Below are positions 1 through 10,905 of a stretch of DNA of 64,000 nt, piece by piece. The stretch comes from Dipteronia dyeriana (taxonomy: Eukaryota > Streptophyta > Magnoliopsida > Sapindales > Sapindaceae), in the NCBI GenBank assembly GCA_032871835.1, contig CM065300.1, positions 112,403,088-112,467,087 on the forward strand, written 5' to 3'. Each line of letters opens with the position of its first letter. Positions within the stretch are counted from its first letter, which is position 1. Made by a program: the position numbers and the translations under genes. The notes beneath the pieces are model-generated. The model saw nothing but the letters and a program-made list of their open reading frames with translations. It searched no databases and was not told the DNA's origin.

Positions 1-1922
1 AGAAATAGAACTCTTTTGGATATGGTTAGGTCTATATTGAGTTATTCAACGCTCCCTAGTTTTTTTGGGGATATGCTTTACAAACTGCAATGTATATTCT
101 AAACGATGTACCATCTAAGTCGGTCCCTAAAACACCGCATGAGTTGTGGTTTGGCGAAAGCCTAGTTTACAAAACTTAAGGATATTTGGATGTCCTACGC
201 ACGTGTTAAAAGGATAGACAGATAAGATGGAGTCCTGTTCAGAAACATGCATATTTGAAGGGTATCCAAAAGGAGCAAAAGGATATTATTTTTATAGTCC
301 TTCAGTTCTTAAAGTATCTGTTTCGACAAATGCCAAATTTCTAGAAGAGGACTATATAAATAATTTTGTGCCTAAAAATAGAATTGTCCTAAATGAGCTT
401 TTAGGAGATACAATTCCACAAAAGGTTTCGCAACCAAGCCCAATTGTAAGTTTCGTACCAACACAAGATCAACAATCTACCATACCTCATCGTAGTGGGA
501 GGGTTGTTAGACAACCCGAGAGATACATCGGTCTAGGAGAATCTGTAGAGAATCTTCTGGACGAAGCTGATCCCTATACGTACAAGGAAGCAATGGAAGA
601 TGTTGAATGTCACCATTGGAAAAAGGCAATGCAATCCGAAATTAAATCTATGTTAAAAAATAAAGACTGGTCTCTTATAGACTTGTTTAAAGAGATAAAA
701 CCCATCGGGTGCAAGTGGATATACAAGAGGAAAAGAGGAATGGATGGAAAGGTGGAAACCTTTAAGGCTAGATTGGTAGATAAAGGTTATACACAGAAAG
801 AAGGTATCGATTATAAAAAAACCTTCTCTCTTGTGGCCATGCTTAAATCCATTAGGATACTCTTATCCATTGCGGCATCTCTAGACCTAGAGATGCCGCA
901 AATGGACGTCAAGACATCTTTCTTTAATGGAAGTCTTGACGAAAGCATCTATATGATGCAACCAGAAGGATTCATTGAAAAAGGCCAAGAGGAAAGGGTA
1001 TGCAAGTTGCAAAGATCCGTATATGGATTGAAGCAAGCATCCAGATCCTGGAACATAAGGTTTGATCAAGCCGTTAAAGGTTTTGGGTTTATTCAAAACC
1101 TTGATGAACTTTGTGTATACAAAAGGATTAAAGGTAACAAGTTGGTTTTCCTAGTTCTTTACATTGATGATATACTACTCATCGGAAACGATGTAGATGT
1201 ATTGACATCAATAAAAGAATGGTTAGCAAAACAATTTGATATGAAGGACTTGGGAGAAGCAAGTTATATTCTTGGTATCTAAGTCATAAGAGATAGAAAG
1301 AATAGAACGATTGCATTATCCCAAGCTTCATACATAGATAAAATCTTGTCTAGGTTTTCCATGCAAGATTCCAAGAAAGGTATGTTACCTTTCAGGCATG
1401 GAATCAAACTTTCTAAGTAACAAGTTCCTAAGAATGAGCATGACGAGCAATTCATGAGTAGGGTTCCATATGCATCGACAGTTGGAAGTCTCCTGTATGC
1501 AATGCTCTGCACTAGACCAGTATTTATTTTACTGTAGGCATAGTTAACTGGTTTCAATCGAAGCCTGGTCCTGATCACTGGACGGCAGTCAAGCATATTT
1601 TCAAGTATCTTAGGAGAACGAGAGATTATATGCTTGTATACTCTGGAGGGGATTTAATTCACTTGGGGTATACAGATTCTGATTTTTAGTCAGATTCTTA
1701 CTCCAGGAGATCGACATCAGGATCCGTGTTTACCATTGGAGGAGGGGCAGTCATATGGAGGAGTATCAAGCAATCTTGTATTGCTGATTCCACCATGGAA
1801 GCCGAGTATGTTGCTACATGCGAGGCTGTCTGGCTCCACCAATTCTTGATTGAATTGGAAGTGGTTACTGATACAAATAACCAGATCACTATCTACTGTG
1901 ACAATAGTGAGGCAGTGGCTAA
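1..1922 (+). pseudogene. A-1 pol remnant: integrase C-terminus, reverse transcriptase, start of RNase H
   Basis: Bases 1 to about 215 encode the end of the integrase core ([11 protein letters not shown] follows its catalytic Glu in the sister copies) in broken frames. The longest open piece (227-1282) begins in the IN-RT linker and carries the RT domain: KARLVDKGYTQKEGIDY, then QMDVKTSFFNG with the first catalytic Asp, then the active-site box YIDD at 1160-1171. An in-frame TAA at 1280-1282 replaces the Gln codon seen in sister copies. Another TAA lies near 1418, and a small deletion near 1508 shifts the frame inside the conserved LCTRPD segment. RNase H resumes at 1726 with GGGAVIWRSIKQSCIAD and MEAEYVA and ends abruptly at the solo LTR insertion. 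Copia pol makes one polyprotein; this copy cannot. Confidence 0.93.
1918..1922. repeat. Target site duplication of the solo LTR (gctaa)
   Basis: GCTAA at 1918-1922 is repeated exactly at 4408-4412, flanking the LTR that ends TG...CA. Removing the LTR and one copy restores an uninterrupted RNase H reading frame across the junction (residues AVAN then SREPRSH). Confidence 0.92.
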
Positions 1923-2549
1923 TGTAAGGAAAAACGGTTGAGAAACGCAACAAAAGCGTGTTAAAAAATGAAATTAGGGCTTGCGTATAAATAAAAAATT
2001 TCCCTTTTATTCAACGAGACCTTAACCCTAGATTAATTGATGTATATAAAAGTATCGTACCTTTTTCGCATGACGATTGAACAAGCGGTGAATCAATTTT
2101 GCAAGATCTTCCAATCCAATCACGAACGTGAATCACCTAGGAGTGTGGGCTCCCTTTCTTTAAATTGTATTCCTGAGGATGGAGACAAAGCAAATATTTT
2201 TTCTTTGTTAGTTACAAATATCCTCCAAGAGAAAAAATTCAAGAACGTCCGGTCACTTGTGAATTATCAATCAATTTGATTGTAACTCGCGTGAACCTTG
2301 GTTCGATGTTGTACACAAAACCCTTTTGATGTAAAGGATATAAGTATACTATCGAATACAAAAACGTTCCCCTTTTTCTCTACATGGCCGAATTCACACA
2401 CTATTGCCTAGAGAAGATTGAATTTTGTCTAGAGTAAAATCAGATTTTTCTCCCTCAAAATTCTATGATAGACGAATTCTTCACTAAGAAAAATATGGCT
2501 TGGCCGAAATTCCTCTCTAATGCCTTAGGGCTGGCCGAATTCATCATCC

Positions 2550-2562
2550 ATATATATATATA
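2550..2562 (-). promoter_or_regulatory. Candidate TATA box of the solo LTR
   Basis: A TATATATATA run at the position occupied by CTATATATA in the other A LTRs, on the proximal side of the AAGGATTCTT-type repeats and followed by the GGCCGAA-rich segment. The role is inferred from conserved position. Confidence 0.45.
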
Positions 2563-3552
2563 GGTTCATAAATCCTTTCCTAAGAAGGATTCACTTGGTT
2601 GGCAAGAATCCTTTTCTTAGGTGGATTTATTTGGTAGTTAGAATCCTTATCTTAGAAGAAAAGTAACTACTCCTTTAACTATATATTGTGTTGGCCGAAT
2701 TTCCCTTGTTTGAAGTAGATTAGGAGTGTTTAATATTTCCTAAGAAAGATTACTTGATGGACAAGAATCCTATCCTTAGGTAGATTAACTTGGTGGTTAT
2801 GAATCCTTTTCAAATAAGAATTCTACCACTAAGTAGTTTTACTTGGTGACCAAGAATTCTTTTCCAAAAAGAATTCTTTCCTACACCAAGACTCTTAATC
2901 CTACTCAATAGTGTGTTTGTAACCATATTAAAGAATTCCTAATTTGATCAGATAAATAACTCCTTTTATTTATCTATTTATCAAAAATAGTCTTTAACAT
3001 TAACTATACTACCAACAACAGTATAGTTTTAGGAGATCATCTCCTAATAGGAAAAGATTTTAACTTTTAATTAAATAATTAATTAATCAACCAACAAATT
3101 AATTAATTTCCATTTAATTAAATAATAATAAAATAAAAATAATATATTAAAGCTATTCACCATAGTCTTTGCCGCCCATACCTAGTATAAAGGCCATATA
3201 TTATTTTTCTCATTTTATTAAATCCATTGAACCATAATAAAAAATCAACATGTGAACTAGACCTATTCTTACAAAAAGAAACAAGTTCACATGCCTTATT
3301 ACAATTCTAGATGGACCTTTATTGGTCCGGTAGAATATATTAAGTGATCCATGCAAGTTCGTGTGGATTGGGGATCTTGGAGGGCTATCTAAATTTAAGC
3401 TCCAATAGACACAACCCAATCACAATCAACAAATGATTCACTTAGGTCCGACCAATCTATTTAATTTTAGTTCATTCCACTAAAGAACTAAAATTGAACT
3501 CTTAAAAAAAGATAGAATAAGTTGATGTTACTCATTTGTACCCTAGACAACC

Positions 3553-3777
3553 TTATTGGAGAAAGTGTATCCTCGTGAAGAATACCAGTAATCGCCAAGA
3601 GCTCATAGACCGCCTATAGCTCTCCAAGTTACCATATTTACTCATATGACCATATTTTAAACTTGGATATTTTGACTTGTCCAGAAGCCATGTTTCAATA
3701 GACACTATTGAAAACTTAACGTTAAGATTTAATATCCAATACCTCAAAACATCCATATGATGGTATTCTACTCTCAT
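3553..3777 (-). other. Small reading frame inside the LTR (74 codons)
   Basis: This frame begins MRVEYHHMDVLRYW and includes SIVSIETWLLDKSKYPS and HMSKYGNLESY. The same frame recurs at 5284-5466, 17030-17254, about 23800-24003 and 54095-54319, that is in every A LTR spanning this segment. It has no match to a domain I recognise and no membrane segment. It may be only a by-product of high DNA similarity between LTRs; coding is unproven. Confidence 0.25.
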
Positions 3778-4407
3778 TCAATAAATGGAGCCACGATGTC
3801 CATATCTATAAATTAAGTCCTCTATCGATTAACAAATGAATACCATAAAACTATCGAGGATAGACTATGCTATATAATCGTACTAATTGATAGCTCAAAT
3901 GATAACATTTGCAACTATAAGTCCATCATTTATCTCAGGATTAAGATTGACTCTCCGATTGTCTTCAAATGAAAACTTTTATCCATTGACGGTTCTAGAT
4001 AAAGTATTTCATTTTGATCCTATTCAATGCACCCAGTGCACTAGATTCTTTTGCCTAAAGACACCACACTTTGATGATTTTAGACTCATCATAACACATT
4101 TTATCCCACTCAATTGCTAGCAAAAGATTCTACAACTTTGACAAGATAAAGGCGCATAACCTTCTATCTTAAGTTTTGAATATTATTCAAGACTAACTAA
4201 AGAATTGTGTCTACCTTATACATATCTAGATGTATGAACAATTCTTCTTTTCTCATAGTCTTTTGACCTTATAATTATTTACTTTTGACAATTATAATAA
4301 TTAAACTATAAATGCTATAAGATTTGTTAAACTAGAAATCACTTTATTCTTATGAAAAGACTATTAATTACAATATTACACTCTTGCTATCGAGCATAAT
4401 CCTAGCA

Positions 4408-4623
4408 GCTAATTCGAGAGAACCAAGAAGTCATAAGAGAGGGAAACACATTGAAAGAAAGTATCACCTTTTAAGGGAATTTGTGCATAGGGGTAACGTG
4501 ACGATTACCAAGTACGCGTCAGCAGAAAATCTAGCGGATCCATTTACAAAGGCTCTTCCTCAAAAGAGTTTTGATGGGCATCTAGAGAATTTGGGGATGA
4601 GAGATATGACACATTTGCTATAG
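4408..4623 (+). pseudogene. A-1 RNase H C-terminal end
   Basis: This continues the RNase H frame cut by the solo LTR. The frame starts in the duplicated target and reads ANSREPRSHKRGKHIERKYH, then NLADPFTKALPQKSFDGHL, and ends GMRDMTHLL with a TAG at 4621-4623. LADPFTKAL is the hallmark near the end of plant copia pol. The start proposed by an open-frame search (4384) lies in the LTR and is not real. The stop lies 14 bp before the 3' LTR, normal for the family. Confidence 0.92.
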
Positions 4624-4624
4624 A

Positions 4625-4637
4625 GCAGGTGGGAGAT
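4625..4637 (+). other. Polypurine tract of A-1
   Basis: GCAGGTGGGAGAT directly abuts the 3' LTR. This is where plus-strand DNA synthesis is primed in LTR elements. The same purine run precedes the LTRs at 23139 (+) and, reversed, at 47722 and 54948. Confidence 0.85.
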
Positions 4638-5283
4638 TATTAGGATTATGCTCGATAGCAAGAGTGTAATATTGTAATTAACAATCTTTTCATATGAATA
4701 AAGTGATTTCTAGTGTAACAAATCTTATAGCATTTATAGTTTAATTATTATAATTGTCAAAAGTAAATAATCATAAGGTCAAAAGATTATTAGAAAAGAA
4801 GAGTTGTTCATACATCTAGATATTTATGAGGTAGACACAATTCTTAAGTTAGTCTTGAATAAATATTCACAACTTAAGATAGAAGGTTGGGCACCTTTAT
4901 CTTGTCAAAGTTGTAGATTCTCTTGCTAGCATTTGAGTGGGATCAAATGTGTTATGATGAGTCTAAAATCATCAAAGTGTGGTGTCTTTAGGCAAAAGAA
5001 TCTAGTGCACTGAGTGCATTGAATAGGATCAAAATGAAATACTTTATCTAGAACCGTCAATGGATAAAGGTTTTCATTTGAAAGGTTTTCATTTGAAGTC
5101 AATCGGAGAGTCTATCTCAATCCTGATATAAATGATGGACTTATGGTTGCAAGTGTTATCATTTGAGCTATAAATGAGTACCATTATATAGCATAGTCTA
5201 TCCTCGATAGTTTTGTGGTATTCTTTTGTTAATCGATAGAGGACTTAATTTATAGATATGGACATTGTGGCTCTATTTATTGA

Positions 5284-5466
5284 ATGAGAGTAGAATACCA
5301 TCATATGGATGTTTTGAGGAATTGGATATTAAATCTTTACGTTAAGTTTTTTATAGTGTCTATTGAAACATGGCTTCTGGACAAGTCAAAATATCCAAGT
5401 TCAAAATGTGGTCATATGAGTAAATATGGTAACTTGGAGAGCTATAAGCAGTCTATGAGCTCTTAG
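5284..5466 (+). other. Small reading frame inside the LTR (60 codons)
   Basis: Same frame as 3553-3777, beginning MRVEYHHMDVLRNW but ending early at a TAG after SMSS, where other copies read a Trp codon. Confidence 0.22.
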
Positions 5467-6169
5467 CAATTACTGGTATTCTTTACGAGGATAAACCTTC
5501 TCCAATAAGGTTGTCTAGGGTAAGAATGAGTAACATCAACTTATTCTATCTTTATTTAAGTGTTCAATTTTAGTTCTTTAGTGGAATGAACTAAAATTAA
5601 ATAGATTGGACCTAAGTGAATCATTTGTTGATTGTGATTGGGTTGTGTCTATTGGATCTTAAATTTAAATAGCCCGTCAAGATCCTCAATCCACACGAAC
5701 TTACATGGATCACTTAATATATTCTACCAGACCAATAGTGGTCTATCTATAATTGTAATAAGACATGTGAACTTGTTTCTTTTTGTAAGAATATGTCTAG
5801 TTCACATGTGAACTTTTTATTGAGGTCCAATGGATTTAATAAAATAAGAAAAATAATATATGGCCTTTATACTAGGTATGGGCGGCAAAGGCTATGGTGA
5901 ATAGCTTATATATATTATTTTTATTTTATTATTATTTAATTAAATGGAAATTAATTAATTTGTTGATTAATTAATTATTTAATAAAAAGTCAAAATCTTT
6001 TCCTATTAGGAGATAGTCTCCTAAAACTATACTATCGTTGGTAGTATAGTTAATGTTAAAGACTATATTTGATAAGTAGATAAATAAAATAAGTTATTTA
6101 TCTAATCAAATTAGGAAGTCTTTAATATGGTTACAAATATACTATTCAGTTGGATTAGGAGTCTTGGTG

Positions 6170-6480
6170 TAGGAAAGAATTCTTTTTGGAAAAGGCTTCT
6201 TGATCACCAAGTAAAACTACTTAGTGGTAGAATTCTTATTTGAAAAGGATTCATAACCACCAAGTTAATCTACCTAAGTATAGGATTCTTGTCCATCAAG
6301 TAATCCTTCATAGGAAAGATTGAACTCTCTTAATCTATATCAAAAACCAAAAATTCAGCCAACAACATATGGTTATAGGACTCGTTTGATTTCCTTTTAG
6401 TTAAGGACTCTTCACTACGTAATAAATCCATATAAGGAAAGGATTCTTGCCAACCAAGTGAATCCTTCTTAGGAAAGGAT
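6170..6480 (+). repeat. Degenerate short repeats upstream of the LTR TATA box
   Basis: Four or more imperfect units of about 40-50 bp share a core like AAAGGATTCTTG followed by ACCAAGTAAATC and CCTA. They lie immediately upstream of the TATA run. Unit number and spacing differ between the A LTRs (three in A-3, more in A-1 and A-2). By analogy with repeated U3 boxes in tobacco Tnt1 they could be enhancer elements; that is inference. Confidence 0.55.
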
Positions 6481-6489
6481 TTATGAACC

Positions 6490-6499
6490 TATATATATG
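6490..6499 (+). promoter_or_regulatory. Candidate TATA box of the A-1 3' LTR
   Basis: TATATATATG follows AAAGGATTTATGAACC. The same context, GGATTTATGAtCCtATATATA, is found in A-3 (18042, about 24791) and reversed in A-2 (about 53158). It is about 630 bp before the LTR end, which would imply a long R-U5. Confidence 0.5.
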
Positions 6500-7122
6500 T
6501 GTGAAGAATTTCGGTCATGACTAAGTCATTAGAGAGGAATTTCGGCCAAGCTTATTTTTCTAAGAGAAAGTTTAGGCCATCATAGGAATTTTGAGTAAGA
6601 AAAATCTGATTTTACTCTAGACAAAATTCAATCATCTCTAAGCAATAGTGTGTGAATTCTACCAAGTAGAGAAAAAAGGGGAACATTTTTGTATTCGATA
6701 GTATACTGATATCTTTTACATCAAAAGAGTGTACAACATTGAATCAAAGTTCACACTACTTACAATCAAATTGATTGATAATCCACAAGTGACCGGACGT
6801 TCTTGAATTTTTCTCTTAGAGGATATTTGTAACTAACAAAGAAAAGATATTTTCTTTGTCTCCATCATTAGGAATACAATTTAAAGAAATGGAGCCCACA
6901 CTCCTAGGTGATTCACGTTCGTGATTGGATTGGAAGATCTTGCGGAATCAATTCGGCGCTTGTTCAATCATCACGCGAAAAAGGTACGATACTTTTATAT
7001 ACATCAGTTAATCTAGGGTCAAGGTTCTCGTTGCATAAAAGGGAAAATTTTTATTTATACGCAAACCCTAATTTCATTTTTATCATGCTTCCGTTGCGTT
7101 TCTAAACCGTTTTTTCCCTACA

Positions 7123-7281
7123 TCTATCTCAATCCTGAGATAAATTATGGACTTATGGTTGTAAGTGTTATCATTTGAGCTATCATTAAGTACGATTATA
7201 TAGCATAGTCTATTCTCGATAGTTTGGTGATATTCATTTGTTAATCGATAGAGGACTTCAATTATAGATATGGACATTGTG
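7123..7281 (+). repeat. A-3 5' LTR, left fragment
   Basis: Similar to 5112-5275 of the neighbouring LTR (TCTATCTCAATCCTGA ... GATATGGACATTGTG). It starts directly after the end of the A-1 LTR, so about 470 bp of the LTR start are missing. It is interrupted by element B and continues at 17016. Confidence 0.85.
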
Positions 7282-7317
7282 TTCAATTATAGCATCGTAA
7301 AATGAAGGATCTTCAAT
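7282..7317. other. 36-bp filler between LTR A and element B
   Basis: This sequence belongs neither to LTR A nor to LTR B. Without it, the flanks of B would read ATTGTG (7276-7281) and ATAGTG (17010-17015), a one-mismatch target duplication. Confidence 0.5.
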
Positions 7318-9423
7318 TGTTGGAACCCCGTTCACCGGTTATGCAGCGGAACTAGGTTTTAATTTCTTTTATACATATCATAATCTGTATCTGGGACCAG
7401 TGAACATAGGATCATAATTATTTTCGGAACTAATACATACAATATGCAAACACAGGAAATTAAAATCAATATAAACAGAAGAAGAAAAAATTACCAACGT
7501 TTGGAGGCTTCTTCACTTTATGTCCATGCTCCTATCTGAACCAATCTTAGCAACATTTGGAAGATCCTTCACTTTACGATGTGTTCCTGTCTGAACCACT
7601 CGATCTTCCTCGCTATCTCCTAGGATTGGTAACTGCATGTGGGTGCGTCACGGTCTCAGGAATTTCAATGGAGGATGTAGAGAAATACTTAAGACACTCT
7701 TTCTTCTCAATTTAGTGTATTGATTTTATGCACACATAAATTGCATCTCATGCAAAACATATATTTACAGATGTTGTTCAATCCTTAAACTCACGCACAC
7801 TTTTTCTAGAACAGGGCAAGCACTTGAATTTTTAATTTTTTAATTTTTTTTTGCCTATCACCAGTTGTGCAACTGGTCGTGCGTTTAATATATATATATT
7901 TATAACTTTTGCTGCGTTTGATTTTTTGATAAAAGTCAACATCTTTTTTTTTTCTTTTATATATATATATATATATATATATCCTTGTTTGTATCCTATA
8001 CAAACATTTATACATGTGCACACACCAATTTGCACCCTATGCAATCTCTTGTGTTATAATTAATATATATCTTTTAATTATCCTTTTCAAATATATCTAA
8101 TATATTAAAAGTGATAATAAGTATTTTAAATTTAAAGTTAAATTCAAATACTTAGATAAATGATTTAGTAAAATAAAATAATAATATTATTTTATCTTTA
8201 ACTAAATCCATATATCAACTAACACCCACCATTTAATAGTTAATTAATAATTCATAATTTTCAATATAATTAAATAATCTAATTAATTAATTAATTTAAC
8301 TATTAACATTCATTAATTAAATAATCTCATTATTCAATTAATTCCCGTACATATACGAGTCATTTTTGTAACAATATTAATTGGACAATCTAATTAATTT
8401 GCCGTGACCCTTGTTACCTAAATCGATCGAGCTAGTAAGGGGACCTAATGGACCCACATTATTTTGAGCTCCAATAATCATCGGAATCATTAATTAAACT
8501 CTTTAATTAATATTCCATGATTATTAACTCCGGTGTTATTCCACTAAAAACCCGAAGCTGCACTCTCTACAATGTAGACTCTTTTACACAGACCGATACA
8601 ACTCGGTGTCCATCGATATGGCTATTACACATGGTGTGATCCTCCACAATAGTTCATAATTAGAGCTGGGTCATAATGTCCGTTATACCTCTCTAACTAC
8701 ATATATCATTTAAGTATCATTGATTCTCTAAAGGACAATAAATCCTATTTCCTTACAAAATTAGGAGAGCGCTTATATTGTCCAAGCCCCAAATCAACCC
8801 TTAAAAGAACTATCGTCTATTTCTCATAAGAAGGAGTGGATTCCACTATTTTGTACAAACCTTCCCAAGTCAAACCGCAATCCCAGCATATGGAGCATAT
8901 TGATCGGGAACTGCATCCAACCTCACCCATGGTATATCAAAGACCACCATTTAACCTGAAGGAGTCGATAAGACACTCAGAATTAAAATCACCCATATAT
9001 AGCCATCATTAGTTGATATATATGAATCTCATCGGTAAACGAATCTTGGTGAGAGATTCATATAGATCATGGCCCAGTTCTACATGATCACATCATACAA
9101 GGTGCCTTCATTCTCATATCTCTTACGAATGATTCAGGATATAATCACCATACATTACAGAATGGGCCGCATCTATAGATTAACCATAAATAAAGTACCT
9201 AACTTTAGTTGCTATCTATGAACTCTTTTGATTGCACGTCTCTTACTGTATCCATCTGTATATGACACTCATATACACAGTTTGAGATTACATTCGGCAA
9301 TCTTTGATGTTTAATATATGCACAAGTTATAAAATAAACAACACAACAAGAATGAATTGAACTTTTCCTTATATTTATTTCGTAAATCCATTTACAAATT
9401 ACATCTTTAAGGCATAAACCCCA
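7318..9423 (-). repeat. B 3' LTR
   Basis: 2106 bp, similar over its whole length to 14882-17009. Left edge TGTTGGAACCCCG, right edge CATAAACCCCA. It contains long TA runs (about 7890-7905 and 7961-7983) and a poly-T tract near 7840; differences in these runs account for much of the length difference between the two LTRs. Confidence 0.93.
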
Positions 9424-9437
9424 TCAATCTCCCACTT
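9424..9437 (-). other. Polypurine tract of B
   Basis: Minus strand AAGTGGGAGATTGA abuts the 3' LTR, the expected plus-strand primer site. Confidence 0.8.
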
Positions 9438-9900
9438 GCACTAAAGCATGTGAGGCATGTCTCGTAACCCTAGACCATCTAGGTGACCCGAAAACACTTT
9501 AACCGGTAAGGTCTTTGTAAATGGATCAGCATGATTGTCTTGTGAGACTATCTTTGTGACTATCACATCTCCTTTCTACATTATCTCTCTAGTGAGATGA
9601 TACTTTCTCTATATGCTTCCCTATTTTGTGGCTTTTTGGTTCTTTGGAATTAGCCACAGTACCACCGTTATCATAATAAAGTGTGATGGGCATATCCAAT
9701 TTGGAACAACTTCCAGATCACTCAAGAACTTACAGAGCCAAACAGCCTCTTTAGCAGCTTCACAGGCCGCTATATATTCGGCTTCCATGGTGGAGTCATC
9801 AATGCAAGATTGCTTGATACTTCTCCACACAATGTCTCCACCACCTAGGGTGAATACTGATCTAGACGTGGATTTCCTAGAAACCCTGTCTGACTAAAAA
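9438..9900 (-). pseudogene. B RNase H remnant
   Basis: Best open piece 9621-9830 reads WRSIKQSCIDDSTMEAEYIA then CEAAKEAVWLCKFLSDLEVV, the copia RNase H core. Further pieces in other frames (SKEPKSHK; the end near 9470) show that the gene once reached the polypurine tract. Several stops and shifts separate it from the RT. Confidence 0.85.
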
Positions 9901-10905
9901 TCAAAATCCGTGTATCATAACGGGATCAAATCCTGCTCGAAATACACTAACATATAGTCTCTCGTTCTCCGAAGATACTTGAGAATTTTCTTGACAACAA
10001 CTCAATGATCCAATCATGGGTTGGACTGGTATCTGCTGACTACTCCCACTGTGTAGCAGATGTCCGGTCTCGTGCATAACATAGCATACATGAGACTATC
10101 TACTGCCGATGAATAGGGTACATGTCTCATATCCTCAACTTCTTGAGGTATCTTAGGACATTGTTCCCTAGACAAGTGAACTCCATGCCTAGAAGGTAAA
10201 TTACCTTTCTTGGAGTTTTGCATCGAAAATCGTACAAGAATCTTATCGATATATGATGCCTGAGAAAGTGCTATAAGTTTGTTCTTACAATTCCTTATAA
10301 GTTGGATCCCTAGAATATAACTCGCCCCTCCCAAATCTTTCATTTGGAATTGGCTAGCTAGTCAGCCCTTTACAACAGACAACAGTCCCATATCATTCAC
10401 AATGAGTAGAATATCATCTACGTATAGAACCAAGAAAACTACTTTCTTATCAGTGATACGCTTGTAGACACAAGGCTCATCGACGTCTGCTTGACGCCAT
10501 AGGTTTTGATAACATCATCAAACCTAATGTTCCAAGATCTAGATGCTTGCTTAAGTCCATAGATGGACCTTTGCAGCTTGCAAACCTTTTGCTCTTGATC
10601 TGGAGACACGAATCCCTCTGGTTGCATCATATAGATGCTCTCATCAAGATTGTCATTCAAGAATGCAGTCTTGACGTCCGTTTGCCAAATTTTGTAATCA
10701 AAATAGGCATCAATGGATAAGAGAATCCTAATAGACTTAAACATGGCTACTAGCGAGAAGGTATCTTCATAATCGACCCCCTCTTTCTGGGTATAACCCT
10801 TGGCCACTAGTCTTACCTTGAAGGTCTCTATCTTTCCATCTACTCATATCTTTTCCTTGTAGATCCACTTACACCCTATGGGTTTTACCCCCATCCGGTA
10901 AGTCT
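9901..10905 (-). pseudogene. B reverse transcriptase remnant
   Basis: Pieces 10439-10807 and 10014-10343 together span the RT. Visible are AKGYTQKEGVDYEDTFS, QTDVKTAFLNDNLDESIYM with the first catalytic Asp, YGLKQASRSWN, and the box YVDD at 10413-10424, which falls in a gap between the two pieces because of stops and shifts. MKDLGGASYILGIQ and SRFSMQ-type residues follow, then YSSAVDSLMYAMLCTRPDIC. The motif residues survive but the frame does not. Confidence 0.9.

Larger units (their letters stand above)
1923..4407 (-). mobile_element. Solo LTR of copia family A inserted in A-1 RNase H
   Basis: A complete 2485-bp LTR in reverse orientation. It runs from TGTAAGGAAAAA at its left edge (3' end of the LTR) to CCTAGCA at its right edge (5' end, read TGCTAGGATTATGC). 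It is similar throughout to the LTR at 4638-7122. No internal sequence is attached and a perfect 5-bp duplication flanks it, so a full element inserted and later collapsed by LTR-LTR recombination. Inside are a TATA run (2550-2562), upstream short repeats (about 2570-2900) and the LTR reading frame at 3553-3777. Confidence 0.93.
1..7122 (+). mobile_element. Copia family A, copy A-1 (3' part of a Ty1/copia LTR retrotransposon)
   Basis: This is the 3' half of a Ty1/copia element running off the left edge. In order it has the integrase tail, reverse transcriptase, RNase H (split by a solo LTR), a polypurine tract and a complete 3' LTR ending in CCCTACA. The order IN-RT-RH defines Ty1/copia rather than Ty3/gypsy. 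The 5' LTR, gag and protease lie outside the window, so the insertion's own target duplication cannot be checked. Closely related copies lie at about 17.0-25.3 kb in the same orientation and at 46.1-56.5 kb in the opposite orientation. Confidence 0.93.
4638..7122 (+). repeat. A-1 3' LTR (complete, 2485 bp)
   Basis: The LTR starts at TATTAGGATTATGC (TG mutated to TA) right after the polypurine tract and ends CCCTACA at 7122. At about 2.5 kb it is much longer than most copia LTRs. Layout: AT-rich 5' part with the small frame at 5284, an AT-rich central part with an ATTAATTAATT stretch (about 5930-5985), a block of AAGGATTCTT...ACCAAGT repeats (about 6170-6480), a TATA box at 6490, then a segment rich in GGCC motifs and the 3' end. 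A second, partial LTR abuts at 7123. Confidence 0.92.

Noticed and set aside
2037..2279. 80-codon frame inside the solo LTR
   Set aside because: Not preserved in the other A LTRs in the same form (the 6908-7105 frame is on the other strand of the same segment), and it lies in the R-U5 region.
7806..8063. Tyr/Ile-rich frames around the TA run
   Set aside because: Products of a TA microsatellite in the B LTR.
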